A stretch of DNA of 64,000 bases from a virus: positions 1 to 64,000 of the IMG/VR virus record IMGVR_UViG_3300009084_000003, one strand, 5' to 3'. Position numbers and translations under genes: made by a program. The notes under the pieces were generated by a model that was given only the letters and a program-made list of their open reading frames with translations, was not told the origin of the DNA and did no database searches. Of this stretch, positions 30,057 through 38,760 are shown piece by piece; the stretch's first letter is position 1, and each line of letters opens with the position of its first letter.

Positions 30057-31058
30057 ATGCCCAACTCGTCGACCGTCATCCAAATCGGTAATTTCCAGCC
30101 TGAACATTCGACAGAGAACCACCTACGCAGGGCACTGATCGAAAACGGGCACGTCGTCATCCCGATGCAGGAGAACGACCCAGGCACCTTCCTGGCCATG
30201 AGCAACAGGCGCACCTGGCCGGGGAACCCCGACTTCATCTTGTGGACTCGCACCGGCTGGGACTGGAAGTCCATCTACAGGGATGGCGGCGAAGCCATCG
30301 CTCACGGCCTACAGCGGGCGATGCTCGGTCAGGCGAAGCTACTCACCGTGCCGACGGTCAGCTACCACCTCGACATCTGGTTCGGGCTCCCTCGCGTCCA
30401 TCAGATCAGCGAGCCGTTCTTCGAGAGTGATCTCGTCATCACGGCCGACGGCGGCCACGATGAAGAGTTTGCCGGGCACGGCGTCAACCACGTCTGGTTC
30501 CCACCGGGCGTGTCGCGAGCCGAATGCGAGGTGGGGACGTCCCGTGATGAGTACCACTCGAAGCTGGCTTTCGTCGGCTCCCATGACGGCAGCTACCACA
30601 AAGAGCATGAGCACCGTCACGAACTGGTCGCCTGGTTGAAGAAGAACTTCCGACGCGACTGCTCCTTCTGGCCGCAGCCGGGCTGCCACGCGGTGCGCGG
30701 CCGAGACCTGCAAGACCTGTACGCCTCCGTCGACATCGTCATCGGCGACTCGTGTTTCGCAGGCACTGGCCTGCCCAATTACTGGAGTGACCGCGTGCCG
30801 GAAACGCTCGGTCGCGGTGGCCTTCTCCTTCACCCCGAGGTGCCCGGTCTAGTCGAAGCGTTTCATGGGTCGGTGATTACTTGGCCCGCCTTTGATTGGG
30901 AAGCGCTCGGCGCTCTCATCGAGAAACGCCTCGTCGACCGCTACGGCTACAACTCGGCAGCGACGTGGCGAGGGCGACTTGAAGTGCTTGAACATCACAC
31001 CTACGAACGCCGCATGGAGCAACTCGTGGAGCTGCTCACAAGGTCGGCTTGGACGTGA
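30057..31058 (+). CDS. Glycosyltransferase-like protein (CgeB/GT4-type)
   Basis: 333 residues. The N-terminal half has a Rossmann-like pattern (STVIQIGNFQPEHSTENHL, FILWTRTGW), and the C-terminal half DRVPETLGRGGLLLHPEVPG matches the donor-binding end of GT4/CgeB-type enzymes. Likely transfers a nucleotide-sugar to a virion or cell-surface acceptor. First gene after the promoter at 30041. A conserved Glu in VPETLG is the candidate donor-sugar contact. Confidence 0.7.
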   Translation: MPNSSTVIQIGNFQPEHSTENHLRRALIENGHVVIPMQENDPGTFLAMSNRRTWPGNPDFILWTRTGWDWKSIYRDGGEAIAHGLQRAMLGQAKLLTVPTVSYHLDIWFGLPRVHQISEPFFESDLVITADGGHDEEFAGHGVNHVWFPPGVSRAECEVGTSRDEYHSKLAFVGSHDGSYHKEHEHRHELVAWLKKNFRRDCSFWPQPGCHAVRGRDLQDLYASVDIVIGDSCFAGTGLPNYWSDRVPETLGRGGLLLHPEVPGLVEAFHGSVITWPAFDWEALGALIEKRLVDRYGYNSAATWRGRLEVLEHHTYERRMEQLVELLTRSAWT

Positions 31059-31062
31059 CCCC

Positions 31063-32727
31063 ATGAAGCAGGACACGAGCGGCCCCATTCCCGTCGTCTG
31101 GTTCTCAAACCACGACAACATTGACGCTCGCGGCCCGTGGGACACCCGCATCCTCGAAGCGTTGTTCAGCGGCACACTGTGGCGGCACGACCTTGAGTTC
31201 GAGCATGTCGCCGTCGGGGACGGCATCGGTGGCCCGGCGATCGTCGTAGTCCCCGCCCGCCACCACACCTCGCCAGAAGACATCGCAGCGCTCAACGGTC
31301 AGCTCGCCCGATATGACGGGGTGCTGCTGATCTTGTGCGGCGACGAAGAGGGGCAATTTCCGTGGAAGGGAATCAAGCACGACAACATTCGTTTCTGGGT
31401 GCAGATGCCAGACCCGAAGCACTACGCCGACATGGCCGACTTCGGGTTCTTCTTCGGCAATGGCTGGGGGGCGGCAACCCCCGAGTTGATCGACGAGCAT
31501 TGGCCGGAGGCAGACCACAAGGACATCTTGTGGTCGTTCGCCGGTCAGATCACCAACACCCGCCGCAAACAGGCTGCAAACGGTCTCAGGAAGGCTCGCG
31601 CTCGTGTCGCCGGGCGGTTCCGCCCAACCAGTGGTTTCGCCCAAGGGCTGCCCGCTGAGATGTACGCCCAGGAGTTGGCCCACACCTGGATTGTCCCCTG
31701 CCCGTCGGGGCCGAAGTCGGTCGACACGTTCAGGGTGTATGAGGCCCTGGAAGCTGGGTGCATCCCGCTCGTCGACACCGCCACACCTGACGGCGAAACC
31801 GACTACTGGTCGTTCGTCTACGGGAATGTCCCGATGCCCAAGATCATCAACTGGGAAGACGTGGGTGGGGTCATCGAAGCCTCGCTCGCCGACCGTCACC
31901 TTCTCGCTGCGAAGTGCTCAGCGTGGTGGCAGTTGCAGAAGTCGCTGATGCTCGACCAGCTCATTAGCGATCTCACGCAACTGGGTGCCGAGATCGACCA
32001 AGCGACCCCCGACTTGCAGGTCGTCATGGTCACCTCGCCCGTTCCCTCCAACCCGAGCCTCGACATCATCCGCGCAACCCTCGACTCGGTGGAGAGGCAG
32101 CTCCCTGGCGTCGACGTTCTCATCGCTTGCGACGGAGTGCGCCCCGAGCAGGCGCAGATGGCCTGGGACTACGCGCAGTACCTCTACAACCTGTGCATGT
32201 GGGCGCGCCGTTACCACAGTGTGTTGCCGGTGATCGCTGAGTCTTGGGGGCATCAGGCCAACACGACGAAGCGGGCGCTCGTGCGCGTCGTGTCCCCATG
32301 CCTTCTGTTCATGGAGCACGACACCCCACTCGCCGATGACTTCATCCCCTGGGCCAACGTCGTCGACGTCGTAGCGAACGGGCACCTCGACGTGCTCAGG
32401 TTCCACCATGAGTCTTGCATCCTTGACGTCCACGAGCACCTGATGACCGACCATCGGACGAAAGACATCTTGGGGGTGCCGTTGCGTCGCACGCGTCAAT
32501 GGTCTCAGCGCCCTCACGTCGCGAACACCAACTACTACCGTCGCATTCTGCGCGACCATTTCCCGCTGACATCGCGCACCATGATCGAAGACAAGATGCA
32601 CTCCGTTGTTCAATGGCAGCCCGGCCACCGCCTGGCGATCTACCACCCCGAAGGCAGCATCCTGAGGTCCAAGCATCTGGATGCTCGCGGTGACGAAAGC
32701 AAGTTCGACATGGAGTTCGGGCAATGA
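31063..32727 (+). CDS. Two-domain glycosyltransferase (exostosin-like plus GT-A-like)
   Basis: 554 residues. The first half (FRVYEALEAGCIPLVDTA near residue 230) resembles the exostosin/GT47-type donor site; the second half (VVMVTSPVPSNPSLDIIRAT, then LLFMEHDTPL) is like a GT-A fold, with EHD as the metal-binding DxD equivalent. A bifunctional enzyme is possible. Follows the previous gene by four bases, so co-transcribed. Confidence 0.65.
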   Translation: MKQDTSGPIPVVWFSNHDNIDARGPWDTRILEALFSGTLWRHDLEFEHVAVGDGIGGPAIVVVPARHHTSPEDIAALNGQLARYDGVLLILCGDEEGQFPWKGIKHDNIRFWVQMPDPKHYADMADFGFFFGNGWGAATPELIDEHWPEADHKDILWSFAGQITNTRRKQAANGLRKARARVAGRFRPTSGFAQGLPAEMYAQELAHTWIVPCPSGPKSVDTFRVYEALEAGCIPLVDTATPDGETDYWSFVYGNVPMPKIINWEDVGGVIEASLADRHLLAAKCSAWWQLQKSLMLDQLISDLTQLGAEIDQATPDLQVVMVTSPVPSNPSLDIIRATLDSVERQLPGVDVLIACDGVRPEQAQMAWDYAQYLYNLCMWARRYHSVLPVIAESWGHQANTTKRALVRVVSPCLLFMEHDTPLADDFIPWANVVDVVANGHLDVLRFHHESCILDVHEHLMTDHRTKDILGVPLRRTRQWSQRPHVANTNYYRRILRDHFPLTSRTMIEDKMHSVVQWQPGHRLAIYHPEGSILRSKHLDARGDESKFDMEFGQ

Positions 32728-33266
32728 CCTACGAATACACCGAGTCGATCACCCGCGTCGCCGTGCGTGAAGCGTTCCAAAACTCAGCCGAAGTGTTCTG
32801 CGAATACTGCGGACAGCAGGTGTCGGGCGACGTCGTCAACACAGCACGCAATAGGGCCACCGGCGACCATCGCATTCCGAAGGCCCGAGGCGGAAGCAAC
32901 GAGCGAGCCAACATCGCGATCTGTTGCTACTCGTGCAACAAGAGCAAGGACATGTTGACCGAAGCTGAGTTCCGGGCGGTGATGTCCGACAACTGCGCTC
33001 TGGGGATGCTGCGCGGGGAAATCAGGCGACAGGAACTCCCCAACCCTTCCCGCCCAGCCGATGTTCGCCAGTGGGTGGAAGTGAAAGAGAATCGCCGTCT
33101 CGCCCGCCTGATGGGTCGCCTTGTCGACGCTGACTCCAACTGCGAACTCTGCAACGGTAGTGGTGAATGGCGGCGACGCGACCGGGTTCATCCGTGTCAG
33201 TGTCGGGTTCTCGATCGCGAGGAAAGAGGTGGGGTCAATGCGTCTCGGCCTAATCGCAAGGTGTGA
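32724..33266 (+). CDS. HNH endonuclease with C-terminal zinc ribbon
   Basis: 180 residues. CEYCGQQV, GDHRIPKARGG with the catalytic His, and CCYSCNKSK give an HNH core with bound zinc. Residues 139-160 (CELCNGSGEW, HPCQC) form an extra ribbon, perhaps a DNA-recognition finger. It overlaps both flanking glycosyltransferase genes, so it is inserted in the operon without breaking it: a probable homing-type element. Confidence 0.8.
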   Translation: MTYEYTESITRVAVREAFQNSAEVFCEYCGQQVSGDVVNTARNRATGDHRIPKARGGSNERANIAICCYSCNKSKDMLTEAEFRAVMSDNCALGMLRGEIRRQELPNPSRPADVRQWVEVKENRRLARLMGRLVDADSNCELCNGSGEWRRRDRVHPCQCRVLDREERGGVNASRPNRKV

Positions 33267-34251
33267 GATCGCTCGCGGCATCGCGATCCAAAGCAAGAAC
33301 TTCTACGACAACATGCCTGTCGACCGCGTGTTGCTCGTGCGGATGCCTCGCCCTGATTGCGTAGTAGCTCCCGACTGGTACCAGAACGCCACCTGGGCCA
33401 GCTACGACGACAAGAACCACCAACTCGACGAGACGCTCGTAAGGGAATGGCTGGACGGCCTCGACGTCGTCTTTACCGTCGAAACCCCGAACGACTGGCG
33501 TATGCCGCTGTGGTGTCGCGAGATGGGCGTGAAGCTGATCATCCAAGGCAACCCCGAGTTCGTGCGTCACACCACCGACCCTTCGATTCCCCACCCCGAC
33601 GCATGGTGGTGGCCGACGAAGTGGAGGCTCGACCAACTGCCAGCCGGGAAGGTGATGCCCGTCCCGATGTCGCCCGTAGCCCCCGCCGCCTCGACCGACG
33701 ACCACCGGCTCCACCTCACCCACGTTGTGGGCAAGCGCGCCTACGCCGACCGCAACGGAACCGATTTGCTGGTCCAGATCATGCGGTACGTCCGGGCCGA
33801 CGTGAAGCTGTCGGTGTTCGGCATCGACGGGCAGCTTCCCGAGTTCCGTCGCCAGCGCAACATTGAGTTTGATCTCCACCCAGATGGCGTCGACAACAAG
33901 CGGGACTTGTACGCGGGCGCTGACGTGTTGGTAATGCCGAGGCGGTACGGGGGGCTCTGCCTTCCCGCATTGGAAGCGGCAGCCTCTGGGTTGGTGGTGA
34001 TGATGCCCGACTGCTCCCCCAACGATGAGTTGGCTGCCGTTCGTCCAGCCATCCAACATCGCCGCCCTATGTCCTTTGCCTGCGGGCCGGTGCTGATCGT
34101 CGACGTGAATACCCCCTCCTTCGCTGCCGAGATAGATAATCTTGCCCAGCCCGCCGCCCTCAAAGCAGCACGCGAACAGCAAAGTTGGATGGTGCCATAC
34201 TGGGCTGACTGGCGTCAGTGCTACCTTGACGAGATGGAGTCCATGCTGTGA
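33238..34251 (+). CDS. GT4-type glycosyltransferase
   Basis: 337 residues from ATG 33238, with AAAGAGG upstream and overlapping the HNH gene by 29 bases. RYGGLCLPALEAAASGL is the E-x7-E donor motif of GT-B enzymes of family 4. N-terminal MRLGLIARCEIARGIAIQS fits the start of the first Rossmann domain. It would use a nucleotide-sugar. GTGA overlap couples it to the next gene. Confidence 0.75.
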   Translation: MRLGLIARCEIARGIAIQSKNFYDNMPVDRVLLVRMPRPDCVVAPDWYQNATWASYDDKNHQLDETLVREWLDGLDVVFTVETPNDWRMPLWCREMGVKLIIQGNPEFVRHTTDPSIPHPDAWWWPTKWRLDQLPAGKVMPVPMSPVAPAASTDDHRLHLTHVVGKRAYADRNGTDLLVQIMRYVRADVKLSVFGIDGQLPEFRRQRNIEFDLHPDGVDNKRDLYAGADVLVMPRRYGGLCLPALEAAASGLVVMMPDCSPNDELAAVRPAIQHRRPMSFACGPVLIVDVNTPSFAAEIDNLAQPAALKAAREQQSWMVPYWADWRQCYLDEMESML

Positions 34252-35207
34252 AGATCGACGTTGTCTCTAGCGAGAGCCACTACCAGAGTCATCTCCTGCC
34301 CATCTTCGAGGCGCTCCCCGACCACCTGCGCGGCAACGTACTTCCGATGGCTCCGCCTGGCGAGGCAACCCGCCCACCGATGGGCCGCATTGCAATGGTC
34401 GCTGGATGGCAGGACGTCAACCCGCTACGTGGTCAGTGCCCGATGATCTACGTCGAGCACGGTGCCGGGCAGGTCTACGTCGACGCACTTCATGACCCGT
34501 CGTACTCTGGCTCCGGTGGCCGTCGGCACTCTGGTGTGATCGGCTTCATCGCCCCCAGCGAAACGGTGGCCGAGAGATGGACGTCGGCCCCGTCAGTGGC
34601 GGTCGGCTGCCCAAAGATGGACAAGTGGCTCAATGCCCCGATGCCCGAGAAACCGTCGATCTGTTTCGCCTGGCACTGGAACGGCTCTACCGCACCCGAA
34701 GCGAGGTCGGCGTACCTTCATTACGGCCCGCAGCTCCACGAGATCATCAACCTCTACAAGTCGATGGGGTTTAGGGTTTTCGGCCACGAGCACCCGAAGT
34801 GGCGCGGGGCAATGAACCGCATGTGGGAAGACTACGACGTCGAGATTCTCTACACCGATGAAGAGGTCTTCGCCCAGGCGTCGATCTTGATGGTGGACAA
34901 CAGCTCGCTCGCCTACGAGTTCGCGCTCATCGGCCGCCCCGTGGTGTCACTCAACGCTCCGTGGTACCGGCGCGACGTCGAGCACGGTCTGAGGTTCTGG
35001 GAGTACGTCCCCGGCATCCAAGTCGAGGGGCCGGAGCGGTTGCTGTCGCTCAACCCGTGGGATTTACTCCACGACACGCGACTGGCGGGTGTCTGCAAGG
35101 AAGGGGGCCGACTGGCCGCCGACTATGCCTACGCGAAGCCGCCCGCCGGGATGACATCCAGCCAGTGCGCCGCACAGTGGATTACTGACCTTGTGGGTGG
35201 GGTGTAG
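34248..35207 (+). CDS. CDP-glycerol glycerophosphotransferase-like (TagB/TagF-type) protein
   Basis: 319 residues from GTG 34248. The segment VDNSSLAYEFALIGRPVVSL near 225-245 is the characteristic S/E-containing core of teichoic-acid polymerase-type transferases, with HEHPKW upstream. Might attach a polyol phosphate or sugar to a virion or wall glycan. Its TAG stop also forms the start of the -10 hexamer of the next gene. Confidence 0.65.
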   Translation: MKIDVVSSESHYQSHLLPIFEALPDHLRGNVLPMAPPGEATRPPMGRIAMVAGWQDVNPLRGQCPMIYVEHGAGQVYVDALHDPSYSGSGGRRHSGVIGFIAPSETVAERWTSAPSVAVGCPKMDKWLNAPMPEKPSICFAWHWNGSTAPEARSAYLHYGPQLHEIINLYKSMGFRVFGHEHPKWRGAMNRMWEDYDVEILYTDEEVFAQASILMVDNSSLAYEFALIGRPVVSLNAPWYRRDVEHGLRFWEYVPGIQVEGPERLLSLNPWDLLHDTRLAGVCKEGGRLAADYAYAKPPAGMTSSQCAAQWITDLVGGV

Positions 35208-35216
35208 CCTTCCGCC

Positions 35217-35939
35217 ATGCCCGAACTAGCGTGCCAATCGTTCGCCACCGTCGTCGACGTCCTCGAAGCGCCGTGCGGCTGCGCGTACACCGACAGCGAC
35301 CACGGTGCGCTGATTCAAGAGCTGATCGACGAAGCCAGCGACTTCTTGTACGTCGCCTCTGGGGGTCGAGTGCATGGGCGGTGTACGCGCACCGTCTATC
35401 CGATTTCCAGCGGCTACCCCTGTGGCCCGGTCGGGTGGATGGGGTTCGGGGGCAACAGCAGTGAAATGCTGCTCAATCCCATCCCGCTGCCTGGACCATC
35501 TGCGTCGGTGGCGCAGGTGAAGATCAACGGTGTCGCTCTCAACGCGAGCGAGTACGGCATCTACAACGGGAGCTACCTGTTCCGGCGCGTGGGTTCATGG
35601 CCGACGTCGAACGACATCACCAAGGCCAACACCGAAGAAGGCACGTTCACCGTCACCCACTCGTTCGGCAACGCGCCTTCTCGCATCACGGTGATGGCCA
35701 CTGTCGAGCTGGTCTGCCAGATGATGAAAGACCCCACCACCTTGTCGCGACTGCGAGGCGTGACCTCAGCGAACGTCCAAGGGGTCAGCGTGTCGCTCGA
35801 TGCTGCCGAGGAAGCAGAGGCGCTTGGCATCCCGGCCGTGGGCCGGTTCCTTGATCGCTTCGCCCCTCGCGGGATGGGGGTGCTGGCAGTGTGGACGCCA
35901 GAGCTGGACAACAACTGGTCGCTGGTGACGGTGTCGTGA
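35217..35939 (+). CDS. Head-tail adaptor (connector) protein
   Basis: 240 residues. Position right after the head block and before the tail genes, and the N-terminal helical DHGALIQELIDEASDFLYVA, fit the gp6/gp15-type adaptor that binds under the portal. TAGCCT ends six bases before the ATG, so it may be leaderless. GTGA overlap with the following HNH gene. Confidence 0.6.
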   Translation: MPELACQSFATVVDVLEAPCGCAYTDSDHGALIQELIDEASDFLYVASGGRVHGRCTRTVYPISSGYPCGPVGWMGFGGNSSEMLLNPIPLPGPSASVAQVKINGVALNASEYGIYNGSYLFRRVGSWPTSNDITKANTEEGTFTVTHSFGNAPSRITVMATVELVCQMMKDPTTLSRLRGVTSANVQGVSVSLDAAEEAEALGIPAVGRFLDRFAPRGMGVLAVWTPELDNNWSLVTVS

Positions 35940-36283
35940 GTGGCCCCCCGCAGCCCAAAGGCCCACCCAGAGGCCCGAAGCAGCGTCTGTCGATGCGACG
36001 CACCGCCATGAAGCGCAACCCGTCGAAGTCCAAGGCTGAGTTCCACCCGTCGGTCCGCGCCGCTGTCGAGCGGCGCTCCCTGGGATGGTGTGAGGCTGAC
36101 GCCCCAGGCTGCACCCGCAGAGCCACCGTGATGCACCACCGTCGCCGTCGGTCGCAGGGCGGGGCAGCAGACGCCGAGAATGCCTTGCACGTCTGCAACC
36201 CCTGCCACCTATTCATTCATGCAAACGTGGAGCTGTCAGTCTCCCGTGGGTGGCTTCTAACCTCAGGGCCGCGTCAACCATAG
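35936..36283 (+). CDS. HNH endonuclease
   Basis: 115 residues from GTG 35936. Core: CEADAPGCTRRATVMHHRRR, then NALHVCNPCHLFIH, a classic HNH with two Cys pairs and His residues. The N-terminus is basic. It sits between the adaptor and tail-tube genes, so may be an inserted homing gene. Confidence 0.8.
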   Translation: MSGPPQPKGPPRGPKQRLSMRRTAMKRNPSKSKAEFHPSVRAAVERRSLGWCEADAPGCTRRATVMHHRRRRSQGGAADAENALHVCNPCHLFIHANVELSVSRGWLLTSGPRQP

Positions 36284-36341
36284 ACATTCCCCTTGTCGGT
36301 CTGCGACGATCTCGGCATCTCGCAACAGGAGGATTACAAAG

Positions 36342-37064
36342 ATGGCTACCAACCTTGCCGGTGGAGTGTGTGTAGGTGAGTTGCAAGCGTGCATCTTGCG
36401 CGCCGCTCGCCTCGACTCCGACTGCACCCCCACGGGTGGCGTCAATGGCGGTCTTGTGACCGCTGGCCTCGTGACGCTCACCGCCGACCCCGACGTGGAG
36501 GAAGGGACGATCTACGAGCAGAAGAATGCCTGTGGCGACATCTTGTTCACCTACGAGAAGGACGACAAGATCAAGCGTTACAACCTGTCGGGCGAGCTGG
36601 GCTTCTCTGACTTTGAGATGATGGCTCTCCTCTTCGGCGGCTCGGTCATTCTGGGCAAGGCAGGCGGCGCGTTCGCTGGCAAGGTCATCGGCTACGCCGA
36701 CCCGCTCTACACCGCAGCGCCACGCAACGGCGTCTACCTGGAGGTCATCACGACCGCCATCACCGAAGGCGCTGGCTCGTGTGTCGTCGCTGGCTCGGAG
36801 GCACCGTTCGCCATCGGCCACATCTTCGGCAAGGTCAAGCTGCGCCCCGGCTCGAAGGCGTTTGCTGATGACGTGAAGCGCATCGCCTTCAGCGGCAAGG
36901 GCACGAACAACCCCAACATCTTCAACGGCCCGTGGAATGACTACCCCGGTGCCGGGTACGCCCCGAATAGCGCGAGCATCTCGGTCGGCTACACCGAGGC
37001 TCAGTTCAACGCCATCGCGGCGACGGTCGACTGCGGGTACCAAGACCTCCCCACCGGGAGCTAG
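36342..37064 (+). CDS. Major tail (tube) protein, copy 1
   Basis: 240 residues. AACAGGAGG upstream of ATG 36342. Alternating strand segments, GGLVTAGLVTLTADPDVEEG, CGDILFTYEKDDKIKRYN and LSGELGFSDFEMMALLFGG resemble HK97/lambda-type tube proteins. Position and terminator after it fit a highly expressed structural protein. A related, shorter protein lies at 50713-51351. Confidence 0.7.
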   Translation: MATNLAGGVCVGELQACILRAARLDSDCTPTGGVNGGLVTAGLVTLTADPDVEEGTIYEQKNACGDILFTYEKDDKIKRYNLSGELGFSDFEMMALLFGGSVILGKAGGAFAGKVIGYADPLYTAAPRNGVYLEVITTAITEGAGSCVVAGSEAPFAIGHIFGKVKLRPGSKAFADDVKRIAFSGKGTNNPNIFNGPWNDYPGAGYAPNSASISVGYTEAQFNAIAATVDCGYQDLPTGS

Positions 37065-37090
37065 CCTCCACATTCCTACAGTCATCCGCT

Positions 37091-37118
37091 CAAGCCCTCA
37101 CCTTCGGGTGGGGGCTTG
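37091..37118 (+). terminator. Terminator after the tail-tube gene
   Basis: CAAGCCCTCACC pairs with GGTGGGGGCTTG (one T-G pair) around a TTCG loop, the stable tetraloop. Confidence 0.75.
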
Positions 37119-37150
37119 CTGCGTTCATCGACCAGTTCACGCCGACCAGC

Positions 37151-37156
37151 TATGGT
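37151..37156 (+). promoter_or_regulatory. Leaderless -10 TATGGT
   Basis: TATGGT at 37151-37156 ends six bases before ATG 37163, after the terminator at 37118; no ribosome binding site is present. Confidence 0.6.
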
Positions 37157-37162
37157 TCAGGC

Positions 37163-37699
37163 ATGATTCCTGCGGCCCCATGCGACAACACGCCCGAGCC
37201 TTGCTGTGTGAGCCTGTCGGATATCGCCAACCACCTTCTCTCCGAGACCTTCGATGCCCTGGCGGAATGCGGGGTCGACGCCTGCGAGGGCATCGTTGCG
37301 TACGTGACGATGGGCAACGGCGACGATGGCATCTCTGATGCGCTGACGGTTGCGTTCCTTTCGACGACGGCGTCACCGAACACCCGCGCCGGACAGCTCA
37401 GCCTGTATCGCGCCACCTTCGACGTCCGACTGCGAGAGTCGGGCTGGCCGACCGCCGTTGTCGAGGGTAAGGCCATCGTTCTCCCCGACCCAGCGGTCCA
37501 GGCCGCCGCAGCGCGCTACATGCTGGGTCGCGGTGAAGCCATTCACCGTCGCCTCGCACACCTCTCCACCTCCAGGGGTCTCGTCCCGGCTGGCGTTCGC
37601 TGCTCGAACGGTTCAGTTGGATCACTGTCCCCCCTCGCTCCGCAGGGTGGGGTGGCCGGGTGGACGACACAGGTGACGATCGACTTGCCGTGGAACTGA
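37163..37699 (+). CDS. Putative tail terminator protein
   Basis: 178 residues, leaderless start. The N-terminal helix (SLSDIANHLLSETFDALAEC) and strand-rich middle with RLRESGWP match tail terminator (gpU-like) proteins that cap the tube. Follows the tail-tube gene, unusual order but within the tail block. Confidence 0.55.
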   Translation: MIPAAPCDNTPEPCCVSLSDIANHLLSETFDALAECGVDACEGIVAYVTMGNGDDGISDALTVAFLSTTASPNTRAGQLSLYRATFDVRLRESGWPTAVVEGKAIVLPDPAVQAAAARYMLGRGEAIHRRLAHLSTSRGLVPAGVRCSNGSVGSLSPLAPQGGVAGWTTQVTIDLPWN

Positions 37700-37700
37700 C

Positions 37701-38297
37701 ATGGCCCAAGGCCCAGTACGCATCACTCGCTCGCTGAGGGGTAGCTCTGGCTTCGCTCGGGCCGTGGAGGCAGCGGCAGCGGAGCAGGCGTACCGCCAGT
37801 TGAAGACCTTGGTCGATGAGGCCGCTGCCGAGGCGAAGCGCATCGTTTCGTCGGAGCTGGTCAACGACCGCCCGCCTCTGCGCCGCAAGAAGGGAGCCCG
37901 TCACCTGTTGGGGGGCATCAAGGTGGAGTTGGACTTTCCGAACGGCGTCAACACGTTCCCGATCATCATGACCGGCAAGGTCATCGGCGACCAGAAAAAG
38001 ACTGCGGCGTTGGAGTTCGGCTCCCCTGGACACCCGATCAACGCCGTGAACGCGCCCTTTCTCGTCTTCCCGTCCTCGGGGGACGCGCGCTCAACGAAGA
38101 CGGCTGGTGATGGTTCCATCATTCGGCTGGAGTCCGGCAAAGCGTCCAAGCGCCAACGCGCCCAGGGCCTGGCGAACAACAACCGCCTGTCTCGTCAGAA
38201 ATTGGTGAAAGCCAAATCGGTCGACCACCCAGGCAACCGTCCATACAGGTTCCTCCAGCGCGGCATGGAGCGGGCGATCCGGGCGGCCTTCAAGTAG
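37701..38297 (+). CDS. HK97 gp10-like tail completion protein
   Basis: 198 residues. Helical N-terminus (RAVEAAAAEQAYRQLKTLV, AEAKRIVS), then RRKKGARHLLGG and an end PGNRPYRFLQRGMERAIRAA, typical of the gp10-like neck/tail completion family (RPFLRPAL-type end). Begins two bases after the previous stop. Joins head and tail. Confidence 0.65.
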   Translation: MAQGPVRITRSLRGSSGFARAVEAAAAEQAYRQLKTLVDEAAAEAKRIVSSELVNDRPPLRRKKGARHLLGGIKVELDFPNGVNTFPIIMTGKVIGDQKKTAALEFGSPGHPINAVNAPFLVFPSSGDARSTKTAGDGSIIRLESGKASKRQRAQGLANNNRLSRQKLVKAKSVDHPGNRPYRFLQRGMERAIRAAFK

Positions 38298-38322
38298 TGG
38301 TGCTAGCGCCAGAGCGCTCCGT

Positions 38323-38335
38323 GACGTAGTATGTC
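38323..38335 (+). promoter_or_regulatory. Leaderless promoter with GACGTAGTATGTC element
   Basis: TAGTAT at 38327-38332 ends seven bases before ATG 38340. Confidence 0.75.
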
Positions 38336-38339
38336 GGGC

Positions 38340-38708
38340 ATGGCATCACCGCAGAAGATTCTGGACCTCGACTCACAGCTCGGGTTCGACCTCACTCCCG
38401 CCCCCACCAAGACCGTGCGCCTCCTCGGGGCGGAGTGGACGATCGTGTGTGACATCAACTCGTTCGCCGTTTCCGACATTATGTCTGGCGATTCCGGCGG
38501 CATCGCTCGGTTCATCCGCGGGATCATCGTCCCAGAGGAATCGGTCGCGTTCGCTGAGGCGCTCTCGAAAGTGCCGAACCTTGATGGTGAGAAGTTGGGC
38601 AAGTTGCTCGAAGCGCTGATCGACGCTGCGAGCACGCCTGTTCCGCCAGCGCCCGTCCGGCGCACTCCCATCAGCCCAAAGCCTCCGCGCAAGACCGCGA
38701 CGCGCTGA
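38340..38708 (+). CDS. Tail assembly chaperone, copy 1 (no visible frameshift extension)
   Basis: 122 residues. Residues 24-100 align with the leftward chaperone at 49474-49848: LGAEWTIVC versus FGREWDVVC, GGIARFI versus GAVARFL, KLGKLLEAL versus RLGKLVNAL; about 35 of 75 residues identical by eye. It lies just before the tape measure gene, the usual position. A -1 reading past the 3' end stops at about 38740, so no long GT-type fusion is possible. Confidence 0.75.
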   Translation: MASPQKILDLDSQLGFDLTPAPTKTVRLLGAEWTIVCDINSFAVSDIMSGDSGGIARFIRGIIVPEESVAFAEALSKVPNLDGEKLGKLLEALIDAASTPVPPAPVRRTPISPKPPRKTATR

Positions 38709-38748
38709 CCCTTTCGGCGCGAAGCCTCAACCAGCCCTAGTCGTCGGC

Positions 38749-38754
38749 TAGTCT
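38749..38754 (+). promoter_or_regulatory. Leaderless -10 TAGTCT for the tape measure gene
   Basis: TAGTCT ends six bases before GTG 38761; no purine-rich binding site precedes the start. Confidence 0.6.
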
Positions 38755-38760
38755 TCAGCC

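Noticed and set aside
32724-33266. Group I intron around the HNH gene
   Set aside because: Both flanking genes are complete and overlap the HNH gene, so it is a free-standing insertion rather than an intron.
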